64,000 nt of DNA from Thermocaproicibacter melissae (GTDB lineage: Bacteria > Bacillota > Clostridia > Oscillospirales > Acutalibacteraceae). Positions 50,951-60,564 of this stretch are shown piece by piece. Every line of letters begins with the position of its first letter. Position 1 is the first letter of the stretch. The notes below the pieces were generated by a model that had not been told where the DNA came from, did no database searches, and saw only the letters and a program-made list of their open reading frames with translations. The stretch covers positions 1,554,001-1,618,000 of the forward strand of contig NZ_CP101827.1 in NCBI RefSeq assembly GCF_024498295.1, given 5' to 3'. Made by a program: the position numbers and the translations under genes.

Positions 50951-52108
50951 TCATGATTCCGCAAACAAAAGCGGCAGGAAATTAAGCAGGCTATAACGCC
51001 ATGTATCCCAGCAATGGTGGCCGGGGTGATGGTACGGCGTTACATGAGCTCCAGCCTTCCGCATCTTTTCCAACTGCTCCATGGTTTGCTGACAGAACGG
51101 TTCTTGCTCGCCGGCAGAAACGAAAAAGACGCGGAACGTGCTGTTGATTTTCTCCGGATCGTTGAAAAAGTCCGTATAGTCATACTCAGGGCGCGTAATC
51201 GGAAGACCACCGCTGAATATGCCGAGAGAAGCAAACAGGTCAGTATGGCGCATTGCGGTGTAGAAAGCCTGCGTGGAACCGAGGGAAAGTCCGGCAATGG
51301 CACGGTTTTCACGTCCCGGAAGCACACGGTATTTCGATTCGATGAATGGAATGCAGTCGTTCACAAGTTCGGAGTCAAAATCACCCGGGAAAAAAGTATA
51401 GTCCTCTCCCTCAACGAAAGCGTAGCCTGTGTTCATAACAATGAGCATTTCACGGCACTGCTTTTTCGCGAGGAGATTGTCGCAAATCAAGTTGGCTTTT
51501 CCCTGCCAAATCCAGCCGGTCTCGTCTTCACCGACTCCGTGTTGAATATAAAGAACCGGATATTTCTTTTCGGGATGTTCTTCGTAGCCCGGCGGGGTGT
51601 AAATCCAGCATGCCTTCATGCGACCCGTTACGGAGGAGCGGTAAAGCTCCATACGCACGTCGCCGTGAGGAACCTTCTGCATCAGGTAGAACTCGGAATC
51701 GTCATCGGGCATTTCAAAGAAGTTAATCGGATAGAAGCATCCATAGCCAACCGGAGCATCCGGGTTGATGCAGCGGTTTCCGTCCACAAAATATTCATGG
51801 TAGTGGAATCCTGCCGGAATACCGCTTATGGTAACACTCCAAAAGCCATCGCCCGTCGGCTTCATGTCGTGTTTTTCCTTTCCCATGTAGCCGCCGATGC
51901 CTGCCACCTGCACCGATTTTGCATTTGGAGCGTAGAAAGTAAATTCTACGTCACCGTTCTCCAACACACGAACTCCGGGTTTTACCGGCTTGTAATAAAG
52001 CGCGGAATAACCTTGTTTGCCTTCCTTGACCGCAACGACCTTGTTGATTGGGTCGAAGAAAAGCATGTGGGAATTAAGCGTCTGGTTCTCTACAATTGTT
52101 TTTTTCAA
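50951..52108 (-). CDS. Cytoplasmic CE1-like esterase (feruloyl/acetyl esterase type), copy 2
   Basis: 385 aa, paralogous over its whole length to the downstream esterase: same Ig-like domain, nucleophile Ser in AGLSLGS, SAGEQEP in place of SAGDQEP, and HPGHHCW near the end. The Asp-to-Glu change at the presumed acid site, and Ser in the AGLSLGS elbow, suggest a different substrate preference. Upstream ATGs (52162, 52114) lie in or before the GAGGGGG site; a TTG at 52108 gives MKKTIVENQ, which aligns with MKKEIIENQ of copy 1, so I take it as start. First gene of a two-gene operon. Confidence 0.85.
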   Translation of the reverse strand: MKKTIVENQTLNSHMLFFDPINKVVAVKEGKQGYSALYYKPVKPGVRVLENGDVEFTFYAPNAKSVQVAGIGGYMGKEKHDMKPTGDGFWSVTISGIPAGFHYHEYFVDGNRCINPDAPVGYGCFYPINFFEMPDDDSEFYLMQKVPHGDVRMELYRSSVTGRMKACWIYTPPGYEEHPEKKYPVLYIQHGVGEDETGWIWQGKANLICDNLLAKKQCREMLIVMNTGYAFVEGEDYTFFPGDFDSELVNDCIPFIESKYRVLPGRENRAIAGLSLGSTQAFYTAMRHTDLFASLGIFSGGLPITRPEYDYTDFFNDPEKINSTFRVFFVSAGEQEPFCQQTMEQLEKMRKAGAHVTPYHHPGHHCWDTWRYSLLNFLPLLFAES

Positions 52109-52249
52109 GAGCATCCCCCTCTTTAATCGTAAGATGCAGTGATGCAGCAACAACGTTTCCATCTCACTGGGAATAAAATCTACGGCAGAGTCATCGGCTG
52201 AAACCAGTGCAAAGCCATACTGAACTCGCCTCGTCCTTCCTGAAAACTC

Positions 52250-52277
52250 ATTATAATCGTTTTAGCACTTTTGTCAA
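52250..52277 (-). promoter_or_regulatory. Promoter of the esterase operon
   Basis: Minus strand TTGACA (52272-52277), 16 nt, TATAAT (52250-52255). The spacer contains GTGCTAAAACGA, with a GCTAA half-site. The leader is about 135 nt. Confidence 0.87.
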
Positions 52278-52735
52278 TGCAAAATCGCATACTTTTGCCA
52301 TTAAAATTACTTAATTTTTATTATATTTTACATATTTTTAGGACTTTTCGGCCATTAATTCACTTCTAAAATATTTTTTATTTGCTATTTGTTTTAATAA
52401 ACCATATTTGCTGTGCAATCCTCATTAAATTATGTAATTCTCAATTTTTTTCATGTTTTCTGCAGCATAATTGACAATGTTTCAAAGATATTTTATACTG
52501 AAACAAGCTGACAGCAGCAGCTTAATGTTAAGCAAATCCGGTACATATTCGTTTCAATCGTACGATGATAGCTAATATTTTAGCATATTTGATCTATGCT
52601 GCTGCGTCAGTCTCGGCGTATTTCTCTTGGGCAAGAAAACGGCAATCTATCTCAAATTTTTGAAAAATAACCCGGCAAAGCTCTTTCCTTTCCCTTTTCA
52701 CCTCCGCGGCAACACTGCGGGGCGTTATTTTTCTC
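52278..52735. other. AT-rich region between the esterase and MarR promoters
   Basis: About 460 nt without a gene, AT-rich on the left half. It contains the third GCTAA/TTAGC palindrome at 52571-52584 (GCTAA-TATT-TTAGC), roughly 330 nt before the esterase promoter and 170 nt before the MarR promoter. No other structure is clear. Confidence 0.6.
52571..52584. promoter_or_regulatory. Palindromic operator candidate C
   Basis: GCTAA-TATT-TTAGC, same half-sites as the two sites upstream of the importer operon. It may allow looping or serve a regulator that controls both units. Confidence 0.55.
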
Positions 52736-52820
52736 TTGACATTTTGCTCTGGTACCGTATAATGTATATGCTAATTATTTATATGTAAACTATTTTACAT
52801 TAAATATTTAACGGTTAAAT
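52736..52820 (+). promoter_or_regulatory. MarR-exporter promoter with two palindromes
   Basis: TTGACA (52736-52741), 16 nt, TATAAT (52758-52763). Downstream, ATGTAAA-CTAT-TTTACAT (52783-52800) and TTTAA-CGG-TTAAA (52808-52820) lie between promoter and ribosome binding site, good candidates for MarR autorepression. Confidence 0.82.
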
Positions 52821-52844
52821 TAATTTAAGCGAGGTGAATTGGGC

Positions 52845-53318
52845 ATGAACGGCAGCAGCGACGATCTGGAGGTCCTATTCCGCAGAATTTCCGGCATGAA
52901 GCGCAGCTGTATCGACGCGGAATGTGTAAGGCGTGGCATTCATCTGGTTGGTCACCCTGCAATTCTGTTCTTCCTGAGACACTGCACAGCAGGCATGGCA
53001 GCATCTCAAAAGGAAATTGCAGACGCTCTGCACATGAGCACTCCAACCGTTGCGATTCAAATTAAGCGAATGGAAAAGGAAGGCCTTGTGCTGAAGGCTG
53101 CGGATGAAACAGATCTGCGTCGCAACATGATAACGCTGTCAGAAAAAGGGCGGATTCTTGCAGACGAAGCGCATGATGTCTTTGACTATGTGGAAAAGAA
53201 TATGTTCAACAATCTGACTGCGGAAGAATGTTTACAGCTCAAAAAACTGTTCCTACGAATTGTTGCAAACCTGGAGCTCTTGAAGAGTGGGCAGCACCCG
53301 CCTAACAAAACGACATGA
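52845..53318 (+). CDS. MarR-family transcriptional regulator
   Basis: 157-aa winged-helix protein: helices before ILFFLRHC, recognition region KEIADALHMSTPTVAIQIKRMEKEGL, described by its ends KEIADALHM and RMEKEGL, wing with DETDLRRNMITLSEKG, and a C-terminal dimerisation helix. ATG 52845 lies 9 nt after GAGGTG; the TTG at 52839 is too close. Gene order MarR followed by two ABC half-exporters is a common efflux cassette in which MarR represses the exporter until a ligand, often a phenolic compound, binds. The ligand here is unknown. Confidence 0.92.
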   Translation: MNGSSDDLEVLFRRISGMKRSCIDAECVRRGIHLVGHPAILFFLRHCTAGMAASQKEIADALHMSTPTVAIQIKRMEKEGLVLKAADETDLRRNMITLSEKGRILADEAHDVFDYVEKNMFNNLTAEECLQLKKLFLRIVANLELLKSGQHPPNKTT

Positions 53319-53395
53319 CAGCGCACGAACCGGCAAAACATACCGGTGGCGCTCATTCTTTAGAATCCAGCAAAAACCATTAAGGGAGACGACGT

Positions 53396-55147
53396 ATGGT
53401 CAAACGACTGCTTTCGTGTGTGCGAGAATACAAAAAGGATACCATTCTCACACCTATTTATGTAATTCTCGAATCCTTCTTTGAGATTTTGATTCCAACA
53501 CTCATGTCCTATTTAATTGACTACGGCATCAGTAAAAAAGACATGTCGAGCATTATTCGGTTTGGTCTGGCCCTTGTTGCGGCTGCAATTAGCTCCCTCG
53601 TTGTTGGTGTCCTTGCGGGGACAAGCGCCGCAAAGGCTTCTTCTGGATTTGCGAAGAACCTTCGCCACGATATGTTCCACAATGTTCAGAATTTTTCATT
53701 CTCGAATATCGACCGCTTTTCCACCGGCAGCATCATCACGCGTCTCACGACCGACGTGACAAACCTCCAAATGGCTTTTCAGATGCTCAACCGTCTCGGA
53801 ATCCGTGCGCCGATTATGATTATTTTTGCGCTCATTTTTGCGTTCCGCATCAGTGCACGCATGTCGCTTATTTTTCTCGTCATCATGCCGATTCTCTTCG
53901 GCGGTCTGATTTTCATTGCCGTTAATGTACACCCGATTTTTGTGCGGGTGTTCAAGACCTACGACAGGCTCAACAATGTCGTGCAGGAAAACCTTCTCGG
54001 CATCCGTGTCGTGAAATCTTACAACCGAGAAGAATTTGAAGAGGAAAAATTCAAAAACATTTCACAGAGGATTTTTGACCTCTTTGTCAAGGCGGAAAAG
54101 CGTCTCGCTTTCAATATGCCGCTGATGCAAATTTGCATTTACACCGTTATGATTCTTATTTCATGGTTCGGCGCAAAGGAAATCGTTGCTTCCGGCAATA
54201 ACCCGTTAAACGGGCTGACAACCGGCGACCTCACGGGTCTCATCACCTATTCCATGCAGATTCTGATGAGCCTCATGATGCTCTCCATGATTTTCGTTAT
54301 GATTATGATTTCCCGTTCTTCGGCGGAACGTATTTACGCGGTTCTCACGGAAAAGAGTGACATTGTCAACAAGCCGAACGCGATTAAGGAAGTAAAAGAC
54401 GGTTCCATTGAGTTCAAGGATGTCACCTTTACTTATGCGCGTAAGGCGGATAAACCGGTTCTGAGCCACATCAATCTCTCCATCAAATCCGGCGAAATGG
54501 TCGGCATCCTCGGCGGTACAGGCTCCTCGAAATCGAGCCTTGTGCAGTTGATTCCGCGCCTTTACGATGTTGTGGAAGGAAGTGTATGTGTCGGCGGTGT
54601 GGATGTCCGCGATTACGACATCGAAGCCCTGCGCAACGCGGTTGCCATGGTGCTGCAAAAGAATGTTCTGTTCTCCGGCACCATCAAAGAAAACCTGCGC
54701 TGGGGCAACCCCAATGCAACGGATGAGGAAATCGTCAATGCCTGCAAGCTCGCGCAGGCAGACGGCTTTATTCGGGAATTTCCGAATGGCTATGACACCT
54801 ACATCGAACAAGGCGGCACAAACGTTTCGGGCGGACAGAAGCAGCGCCTTTGCATTGCACGCGCCCTGCTGAAAAACCCAAAGGTTCTGATTCTTGACGA
54901 CTCAACCAGCGCGGTTGATACCAAGACAGACAGCCTCATCCGCGCCGGCTTGAAAAATTATATTCCGCAAACGACCAAAATCATCATCGCTCAGCGTGTG
55001 GCGTCAGTCATGGACGCCGACAAGATTATCGTGATGAACGACGGCAAGATTTACGCCGTCGGCACACACGACGAGCTGATGAAGACCTGCGACATTTATC
55101 GTGAAGTTTATGAATCTCAGAACAAAGGGGGCAAACTCCATGTATAA
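53396..55147 (+). CDS. Heterodimeric ABC exporter, half with degenerate ATP site
   Basis: 583-aa half transporter: six-helix membrane domain (about 15-310) and ATPase domain (about 335-575). Walker A GGTGSSKSS (373-381), signature VSGGQ, Walker B VLILDD with Asp in place of the catalytic Glu, and IAQR in place of the usual IAHR switch histidine. Two catalytic positions are therefore non-canonical, as in the degenerate half of BmrCD/TM287-288-type exporters. It is coupled to its partner gene by an 8-nt overlap. It exports hydrophobic drugs or metabolites; substrate unknown. Confidence 0.93.
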   Translation: MVKRLLSCVREYKKDTILTPIYVILESFFEILIPTLMSYLIDYGISKKDMSSIIRFGLALVAAAISSLVVGVLAGTSAAKASSGFAKNLRHDMFHNVQNFSFSNIDRFSTGSIITRLTTDVTNLQMAFQMLNRLGIRAPIMIIFALIFAFRISARMSLIFLVIMPILFGGLIFIAVNVHPIFVRVFKTYDRLNNVVQENLLGIRVVKSYNREEFEEEKFKNISQRIFDLFVKAEKRLAFNMPLMQICIYTVMILISWFGAKEIVASGNNPLNGLTTGDLTGLITYSMQILMSLMMLSMIFVMIMISRSSAERIYAVLTEKSDIVNKPNAIKEVKDGSIEFKDVTFTYARKADKPVLSHINLSIKSGEMVGILGGTGSSKSSLVQLIPRLYDVVEGSVCVGGVDVRDYDIEALRNAVAMVLQKNVLFSGTIKENLRWGNPNATDEEIVNACKLAQADGFIREFPNGYDTYIEQGGTNVSGGQKQRLCIARALLKNPKVLILDDSTSAVDTKTDSLIRAGLKNYIPQTTKIIIAQRVASVMDADKIIVMNDGKIYAVGTHDELMKTCDIYREVYESQNKGGKLHV

Positions 55148-57071
55148 GGCACGTACCGGGCAAGGGAATCCTCCACATGGCGTTCCTCCCAAGCAGCGTT
55201 TCAAACCGGGGACCATCAAGCGGCTTCTCTCTTATGTAGCAAAGTATAAAGTCCACCTGATTGTTGTGGTAATCTGCATTCTTTTAAGCGCGGGAGCAAA
55301 CGCCGCATCTTCCCTCTTTCTGCAGCCTCTTGTTGACAATTACATTGTGCCGCTCGTCGGGCAGCCAAACCCCGACTTTTCCAATTTGCTCAAAGCGATC
55401 CTGATGATGGGTGCCGTCTATCTGACCGGTATTCTTGCAACCCTGACCTACAACCTCATCATGGTCGTTGTGGAGCAGGGCACCTTGAAAGACATCCGCG
55501 ATGAAATGTTTTGTCATATGCAGACTTTGCCAATTCGCTATTTTGACACCCACTCTCACGGCGATGTGATGAGCTGCTACACAAACGATACCGATGCGCT
55601 GCGCCAAGCGATTTCGCAAAGCATTCCGCAGATGTTCTCCTCCATTGTTATGGTTGTGGCATCGTTTGTCTCTATGCTCTACCTAAGCGTCCCGCTTTCT
55701 GGCTTCGTGCTTGTGTTCGCGTTCCTCCTGCTGAAGGTCATGAAGGCCATCGTGAGCAGAAGCGGCGTTTACTTCATGAGGCAGCAGCAAACTCTCGGCG
55801 ATGTGAACGGTTTCATTGAAGAGATGATTAACGGCCAGAAGGTCATCAAGGTCTTCTGCCATGAGGAGGAAACCAAAGAGGCGTTTGACAAAAAGAACGA
55901 AGAACTGTGCTACTGCGCAACGGAAGCAAGCAAATACGGCAACATCACCATGCCGGTCGTCGGCAACATGGGCTATGTTCTGTATGTTCTCCTTGCCCTT
56001 GTCGGCGGTTCCGTTGCCATTGCCGGCTGGCCGAACCTCACTCTGACTGGAATGAAGCCCTTCTCCATCGGCACCATCATTTCGTTCCTCACCCTTTCCC
56101 GTAGTTTTATCAACCCAATCGGCCAGATTTCCTCACAGTTCAACATGGTCGTCATGGCTATGGCAGGCGCTTCGAGAATCTTCGATTTGCTCGACGAAAA
56201 GCCGGAAGAAGACAACGGCTATGTTACTCTCGTAAACGCCAAGATTGAAAACGGCGAAATCAAGGAGTGCAAGGAACGCACCGACATGTGGGCTTGGAAA
56301 CATCCTCACAGCGACGGCACCGTAACCTACACTCCGCTGCGCGGCGAAATCCGTTTTTACGATGTCGACTTTGGCTATGACCCTGACAAGCCCGTTTTGC
56401 ACAACATCACCCTTTACGCGAAACCCGGTCAGAAGGTCGCGTTCGTCGGAGCGACCGGTGCCGGCAAAACGACAATTACCAACCTCATCAACCGCTTCTA
56501 TGACATTGCGGACGGTAAAATCCGCTACGACGGCATCAACATTAACAAAATCAAAAAATCCGACCTGCGGCGTTCTCTCGGAATCGTGCTGCAGGACGTA
56601 AACCTCTTCACCGGCACCGTGATGGACAACATCCGCTACGGCAAGCTCGATGCGACCGACGAAGAATGTATTGCAGCGGCGAAGCTCGCTAACGCAGACG
56701 GGTTCATCCGCATGCTTCCGAACGGCTACCAGACGGTGTTGGAAGGCGACGGCAGCGGACTTTCACAAGGCCAGCGCCAGCTTATCTCGATTGCGCGTGC
56801 GGCTGTTGCCGACCCGCCCGTCATGATTCTTGACGAAGCGACGTCCTCCATCGACACCCGCACCGAGGCGATTGTCCAGAAGGGCATGGATGCGCTGATG
56901 AAAGGCCGCACCGTGTTCGTCATCGCGCACCGCCTCTCCACCGTACAGAATTCCGACGTCATCATGGTTCTCGACCACGGCCGCATCATTGAACGCGGCA
57001 GCCACGAACAGCTCATTGAGCAAAAGGGCAAATACTATCAGCTCTACACCGGAGCGTTCGAGCTCGAATAA
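55140..57071 (+). CDS. Heterodimeric ABC exporter, catalytic half
   Basis: 643-aa partner. Membrane domain about 25-345 with an N-terminal Pro/Gly-rich tail; an extra stretch of about 40 residues before the ATPase (after EEDNGYVTLVNAKIE) is common in this half. Walker A GATGAGKTT, signature LSQGQ, Walker B VMILDE with catalytic Glu and switch His in IAHRLST are all canonical, so this half provides the active site together with the upstream protein. ATG 55140 follows AAAGGGGG. The operon ends at a strong terminator. Confidence 0.93.
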   Translation: MYKARTGQGNPPHGVPPKQRFKPGTIKRLLSYVAKYKVHLIVVVICILLSAGANAASSLFLQPLVDNYIVPLVGQPNPDFSNLLKAILMMGAVYLTGILATLTYNLIMVVVEQGTLKDIRDEMFCHMQTLPIRYFDTHSHGDVMSCYTNDTDALRQAISQSIPQMFSSIVMVVASFVSMLYLSVPLSGFVLVFAFLLLKVMKAIVSRSGVYFMRQQQTLGDVNGFIEEMINGQKVIKVFCHEEETKEAFDKKNEELCYCATEASKYGNITMPVVGNMGYVLYVLLALVGGSVAIAGWPNLTLTGMKPFSIGTIISFLTLSRSFINPIGQISSQFNMVVMAMAGASRIFDLLDEKPEEDNGYVTLVNAKIENGEIKECKERTDMWAWKHPHSDGTVTYTPLRGEIRFYDVDFGYDPDKPVLHNITLYAKPGQKVAFVGATGAGKTTITNLINRFYDIADGKIRYDGININKIKKSDLRRSLGIVLQDVNLFTGTVMDNIRYGKLDATDEECIAAAKLANADGFIRMLPNGYQTVLEGDGSGLSQGQRQLISIARAAVADPPVMILDEATSSIDTRTEAIVQKGMDALMKGRTVFVIAHRLSTVQNSDVIMVLDHGRIIERGSHEQLIEQKGKYYQLYTGAFELE

Positions 57072-57087
57072 CCAGCAAAACCAAATA

Positions 57088-57125
57088 AGGCCTCCTGCCG
57101 CTGGTGCGGCAGGAGGCCTATTTTG
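57088..57125 (+). terminator. Terminator of the MarR-exporter operon
   Basis: AGGCCTCCTGCCGC (57088-57101) and GCGGCAGGAGGCCT (57106-57119) with TGGT loop, then ATTTTG. Confidence 0.92.
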
Positions 57126-57214
57126 TTGATGATTTTTCTTTCTGCCTTCCACGCAGTGAAGTCTGACAAGAAACAAATACCAAAGTGTCTTTTTGCAAAA
57201 ACGAAAGAAATCAA

Positions 57215-57258
57215 AAAAGTAGCCGGAGAGAGAACAGATTCTCTCTCCGGCTACTTTT
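57215..57258 (-). terminator. Terminator of the heat-shock operon
   Basis: A perfect 20-bp stem (arms 57215-57234 and 57239-57258, loop CAGA) ends 15 nt after the dnaJ stop on the minus strand and is followed by TT-rich sequence. Confidence 0.92.
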
Positions 57259-57273
57259 GTCACTTAACTGTAA

Positions 57274-58419
57274 TTACTCACCGAAGGTACTCTTCAGTTT
57301 CTCAAAGAACGAACGGCGTTTCTGATAATTCTTATCTTCGCCGGATTTCTCAAATTCACGCAGTAAATCTTTTTGCTTCTGAGAAAGGTTCCGCGGAACC
57401 TCAATCGTCATGCGCACATACTGGTCGCCGCGGCCTCTGCTGCCGAGCTTCGGAATTCCTTTGCCGCGCAGCTTAAATACGTCACCCGGCTGAGTGCCCG
57501 GGTGAATCTGATACTCCACTTTGCCGTCGATGGTCGGCACCACGACCTCTGCACCAAGCGCTGCCTGGGTAAAGGTAATCGGCAGTTCACACCAAACGTC
57601 GTTTCCGCGCCGTTCAAAAATCGGGTGCGGTTCCACATGCACGAGGACATGAAGGTCGCCGTTCGGGCCGCCGTTCACGCCGGCATTGCCCTTTCCGCTC
57701 ACGTTGAGAATCTGGTTGGAGTCGATGCCTGCCGGCACATTGATTTCAATTGTCTTATGGCGATTCACTCTGCCGCTGCCGCCGCACGCCGGGCAGGGGT
57801 CGTCAATGACCTTGCCGGAACCACCGCAGCGGTCGCAGGTACGGGTCGTCTGAACCAAGCCGAACGGCGTGCGCTGACTGATGCGCACTTGGCCTGTGCC
57901 GTTGCATTGCGGGCAAGTGCGGGTCGCGCCGTTTTTTGCGCCGGTGCCGTGGCACTCTTCACAAACCTGTACCTGATTATAAGTAACCTGCCTTACACAG
58001 CCCTTAGCGGCCTCTTCAAAGCTGATGGTAACTGAGGCTTCACTGTCGGTGCCGCGCCGCGGCGCGTTCGAGGCCGCCCGACGCCCGACGCCAAAGCCAT
58101 CAAACCCAAAGCCACCGAAAACACTGTTGAAAATATCGTCTATGTCGAATCCGCCGGTGAATGGGCTTCCGCCCGCACCGCCGCCGAAATTTGGGTCTAC
58201 CCCCGCCTGGCCGAACTGATCGTAGCGTGCGCGCTTGTCTTTATCGGAGAGAACCTCATAGGCTTCGTTAATCTCCTTGAACTTCGCTTCCGCCTCTTTG
58301 TCGCCCGGGTGCAGATCAGGATGATATTTTTTTGCGAGCTCCCGATATGCCTTTTTTATCTCAGCTTCAGTGGCATTTCTTGGCACGCCCATGATTTTGT
58401 AGTAGTCTTTTTCAGCCAA
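57274..58419 (-). CDS. dnaJ: Chaperone DnaJ
   Basis: 381-aa type I Hsp40. J domain with HPD in [11 protein letters not shown], Gly/Phe-rich linker ([14 protein letters not shown]), four zinc repeats [32 protein letters not shown], and two C-terminal substrate domains. It delivers substrates to DnaK and triggers its ATPase. A GTG at 58428 lies in the AGGAGTG site; the TTG at 58419 is 8 nt downstream and gives [12 protein letters not shown], the usual start. Last gene of the operon, 136 nt after dnaK. Confidence 0.97.
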   Translation of the reverse strand: MAEKDYYKIMGVPRNATEAEIKKAYRELAKKYHPDLHPGDKEAEAKFKEINEAYEVLSDKDKRARYDQFGQAGVDPNFGGGAGGSPFTGGFDIDDIFNSVFGGFGFDGFGVGRRAASNAPRRGTDSEASVTISFEEAAKGCVRQVTYNQVQVCEECHGTGAKNGATRTCPQCNGTGQVRISQRTPFGLVQTTRTCDRCGGSGKVIDDPCPACGGSGRVNRHKTIEINVPAGIDSNQILNVSGKGNAGVNGGPNGDLHVLVHVEPHPIFERRGNDVWCELPITFTQAALGAEVVVPTIDGKVEYQIHPGTQPGDVFKLRGKGIPKLGSRGRGDQYVRMTIEVPRNLSQKQKDLLREFEKSGEDKNYQKRRSFFEKLKSTFGE

Positions 58420-58447
58420 GCCTATCACTCCTGAAATAACACGGTGA

Positions 58448-58469
58448 GGGGCAGCCGGCCGGCTGCCCC
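58448..58469 (-). other. Perfect GC-rich palindrome between dnaK and dnaJ
   Basis: An uninterrupted 22-bp palindrome centred on CCGGCCGG in the dnaK-dnaJ spacer, without a T run. It can form a very stable hairpin that would slow 3' decay of dnaK mRNA or lower dnaJ expression. Confidence 0.6.
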
Positions 58470-58555
58470 ATCTCGTATTGGATCAAATCTGCGTTCTTTC
58501 GTTCATCAAACCGCTCCCGACGATCTCTACCACCAGGAGAATGGTTTCTTTTGGC

Positions 58556-60394
58556 TTATTTCTTGTTATCGTCTACATCATGATATTCGGCATTGTAGAC
58601 AGTGTTTCCGTTTGCATCGGTGGACGGGCCGGTCTGCGTCTGCTGAGCAGCACCCTGCGAAGCGACATTCTTGTAGAGTTTTTCACTTACCGCAAACATT
58701 GTCTTCTGCAGTTCTTCGGTCTTTGCCTTAATTTCGTCAGCATTGTCCGAAGACATGGTCGAGCGGACTTCGGAAATCTTAGAGTTCAGTTCGGTCTTGT
58801 CAGACTCGCTAATCTTGTCGCCGTTCTCTCTCAGAAGCTTTTCAACCTCATAGCAGAGGTTTTCGGCTGCGTTCTTAGCGTCAACTGTTGCACGGCGCTT
58901 CTTGTCTTCTGCTTCATATTTCTGAGCTTCCTTGATAGCGCGGTCAATATCTTCCTTGCTCATGTTGGAGCTGGAAGTAATTGTAATCTTCTGCTGTTTT
59001 CCAGTGCCAAGGTCTTTTGCGGAAACATTCACGATGCCGTTGGCGTCGATATCGAACGTAACCTCAATCTGAGGAATTCCACGCGGTGCCGGCGGGATTC
59101 CATCCAGTTTGAAGATACCGAGCTGCTTATTGTCGCGGGCAAATTCACGTTCACCTTGCAGCACGTTAATCTCAACGGATGTCTGGTTGTCGGTTGCCGT
59201 GGAGAAGATTTGGCTCTTCTTCGTCGGGATGGTAGTGTTGCGTTCAATGATCTTAGTCATGACACCGCCCATGGTCTCAACGCCGAGCGAAAGCGGAGTA
59301 ACATCCAAGAGGAGCAGTCCTTCGACTTCGCCGCCGAGAACACCAGCCTGCAGTGCAGCACCGATTGCAACGCATTCATCCGGGTTAATGCCCTTGAACG
59401 GCTCTTTGCCGGAAAGTCTCTTAACAGCTTCCTGAACAGCCGGAATACGGGAAGAACCGCCGACCATGAGAACCTTGCTGATGTCGTTGAAGGTGAGGCC
59501 TGCGTCGGAAAGTGCCTGCTTAACCGGCTCAACGGTCTTTTCAACCAAGTCTGCGGTGAGCTCGTCGAACTTTGCGCGGGTCAGGGTCATGTCGAGGTGC
59601 TTCGGGCCGCTTGCGTCTGCGGTGATGAACGGCAGGTTAATCTGCGTGGAGGTCATGCTGGAAAGCTCAATCTTCGCTTTTTCAGCAGCTTCCTTCAAGC
59701 GCTGCATTGCCATCTTGTCGCCCGAGAGGTCGATTCCGTTTTCTTTCTTGAACTCGGAAATCATCCAGTCCATGATGCGCTTGTCGAAGTCATCGCCGCC
59801 GAGGCGGTTGTTACCAGCGGTTGCCAGAACCTCCTGCACGCCGTCGCCCATCTCGATGATGGAAACATCGAATGTACCGCCGCCGAGGTCATAGACCATG
59901 ATTTTCTGTTCCTGGCCCTTGTCGATGCCGTAGGAAAGAGCTGCGGCCGTCGGCTCGTTGATGATACGCTTGACTTCGAGGCCAGCAATCTTACCGGCGT
60001 CTTTTGTCGCCTGGCGCTGGCTGTCGGTGAAGTAAGCCGGAACAGTAATAACTGCGGAATTGACGGTCTCACCGAGGTATGCTTCTGCGTCTGCTTTCAG
60101 CTTCTGCAGAATCATAGCCGAAATTTCCTGCGGGGTATAGCTTTTGCCGTCGATTGTTACCTTGTAATCGGAACCCATTTCACGCTTAATGGACAAAATG
60201 GTGCGTTCCGGGTTTGTAATTGCCTGACGCTTTGCCACCTGACCGACCATGCGTTCACCGGTCTTGGAGAAAGCGACAACAGACGGTGTCGTGCGGGCAC
60301 CTTCAGAGTTCGGAATAACAACAGGTTTGCCACCTTCAATCACGGCAACACACGAGTTTGTTGTACCTAGGTCAATTCCAATTGTTTTGGACAT
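58556..60394 (-). CDS. dnaK: Chaperone DnaK (Hsp70)
   Basis: 612-aa Hsp70. ATPase domain motifs [26 protein letters not shown] and [12 protein letters not shown], linker with [15 protein letters not shown], substrate-binding beta domain and helical lid ending in a Gln/Thr/Asn-rich tail. No N-terminal GrpE-type loop deletion beyond the Gram-positive form, consistent with a Firmicute. The true start is the ATG at 60394, 8 nt after GGAGG, rather than the upstream in-frame ATG. A 630-codon open frame on the plus strand is the well-known dnaK antisense shadow. Confidence 0.98.
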   Translation of the reverse strand: MSKTIGIDLGTTNSCVAVIEGGKPVVIPNSEGARTTPSVVAFSKTGERMVGQVAKRQAITNPERTILSIKREMGSDYKVTIDGKSYTPQEISAMILQKLKADAEAYLGETVNSAVITVPAYFTDSQRQATKDAGKIAGLEVKRIINEPTAAALSYGIDKGQEQKIMVYDLGGGTFDVSIIEMGDGVQEVLATAGNNRLGGDDFDKRIMDWMISEFKKENGIDLSGDKMAMQRLKEAAEKAKIELSSMTSTQINLPFITADASGPKHLDMTLTRAKFDELTADLVEKTVEPVKQALSDAGLTFNDISKVLMVGGSSRIPAVQEAVKRLSGKEPFKGINPDECVAIGAALQAGVLGGEVEGLLLLDVTPLSLGVETMGGVMTKIIERNTTIPTKKSQIFSTATDNQTSVEINVLQGEREFARDNKQLGIFKLDGIPPAPRGIPQIEVTFDIDANGIVNVSAKDLGTGKQQKITITSSSNMSKEDIDRAIKEAQKYEAEDKKRRATVDAKNAAENLCYEVEKLLRENGDKISESDKTELNSKISEVRSTMSSDNADEIKAKTEELQKTMFAVSEKLYKNVASQGAAQQTQTGPSTDANGNTVYNAEYHDVDDNKK

Positions 60395-60564
60395 ATTGAT
60401 TACCTCCAAAATACATTTCTTTCGTTCGGATTCAAATTTATGGATAAACCGGAAGCGGTTGCCCGCACCGATTATATTTACCTAAAAACACGGGAGTTTT
60501 TTCAACCCCCACGCCAATATCCGCCTTTTGGCTTTCTTTTGCCGCAGGCGGCATGCACGCTGTT

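Noticed and set aside
58478-60370. 630-codon open frame on the plus strand opposite dnaK
   Set aside because: Well-known antisense shadow of dnaK; Cys-rich, low-quality protein, no ribosome binding site, and dnaK is certain.
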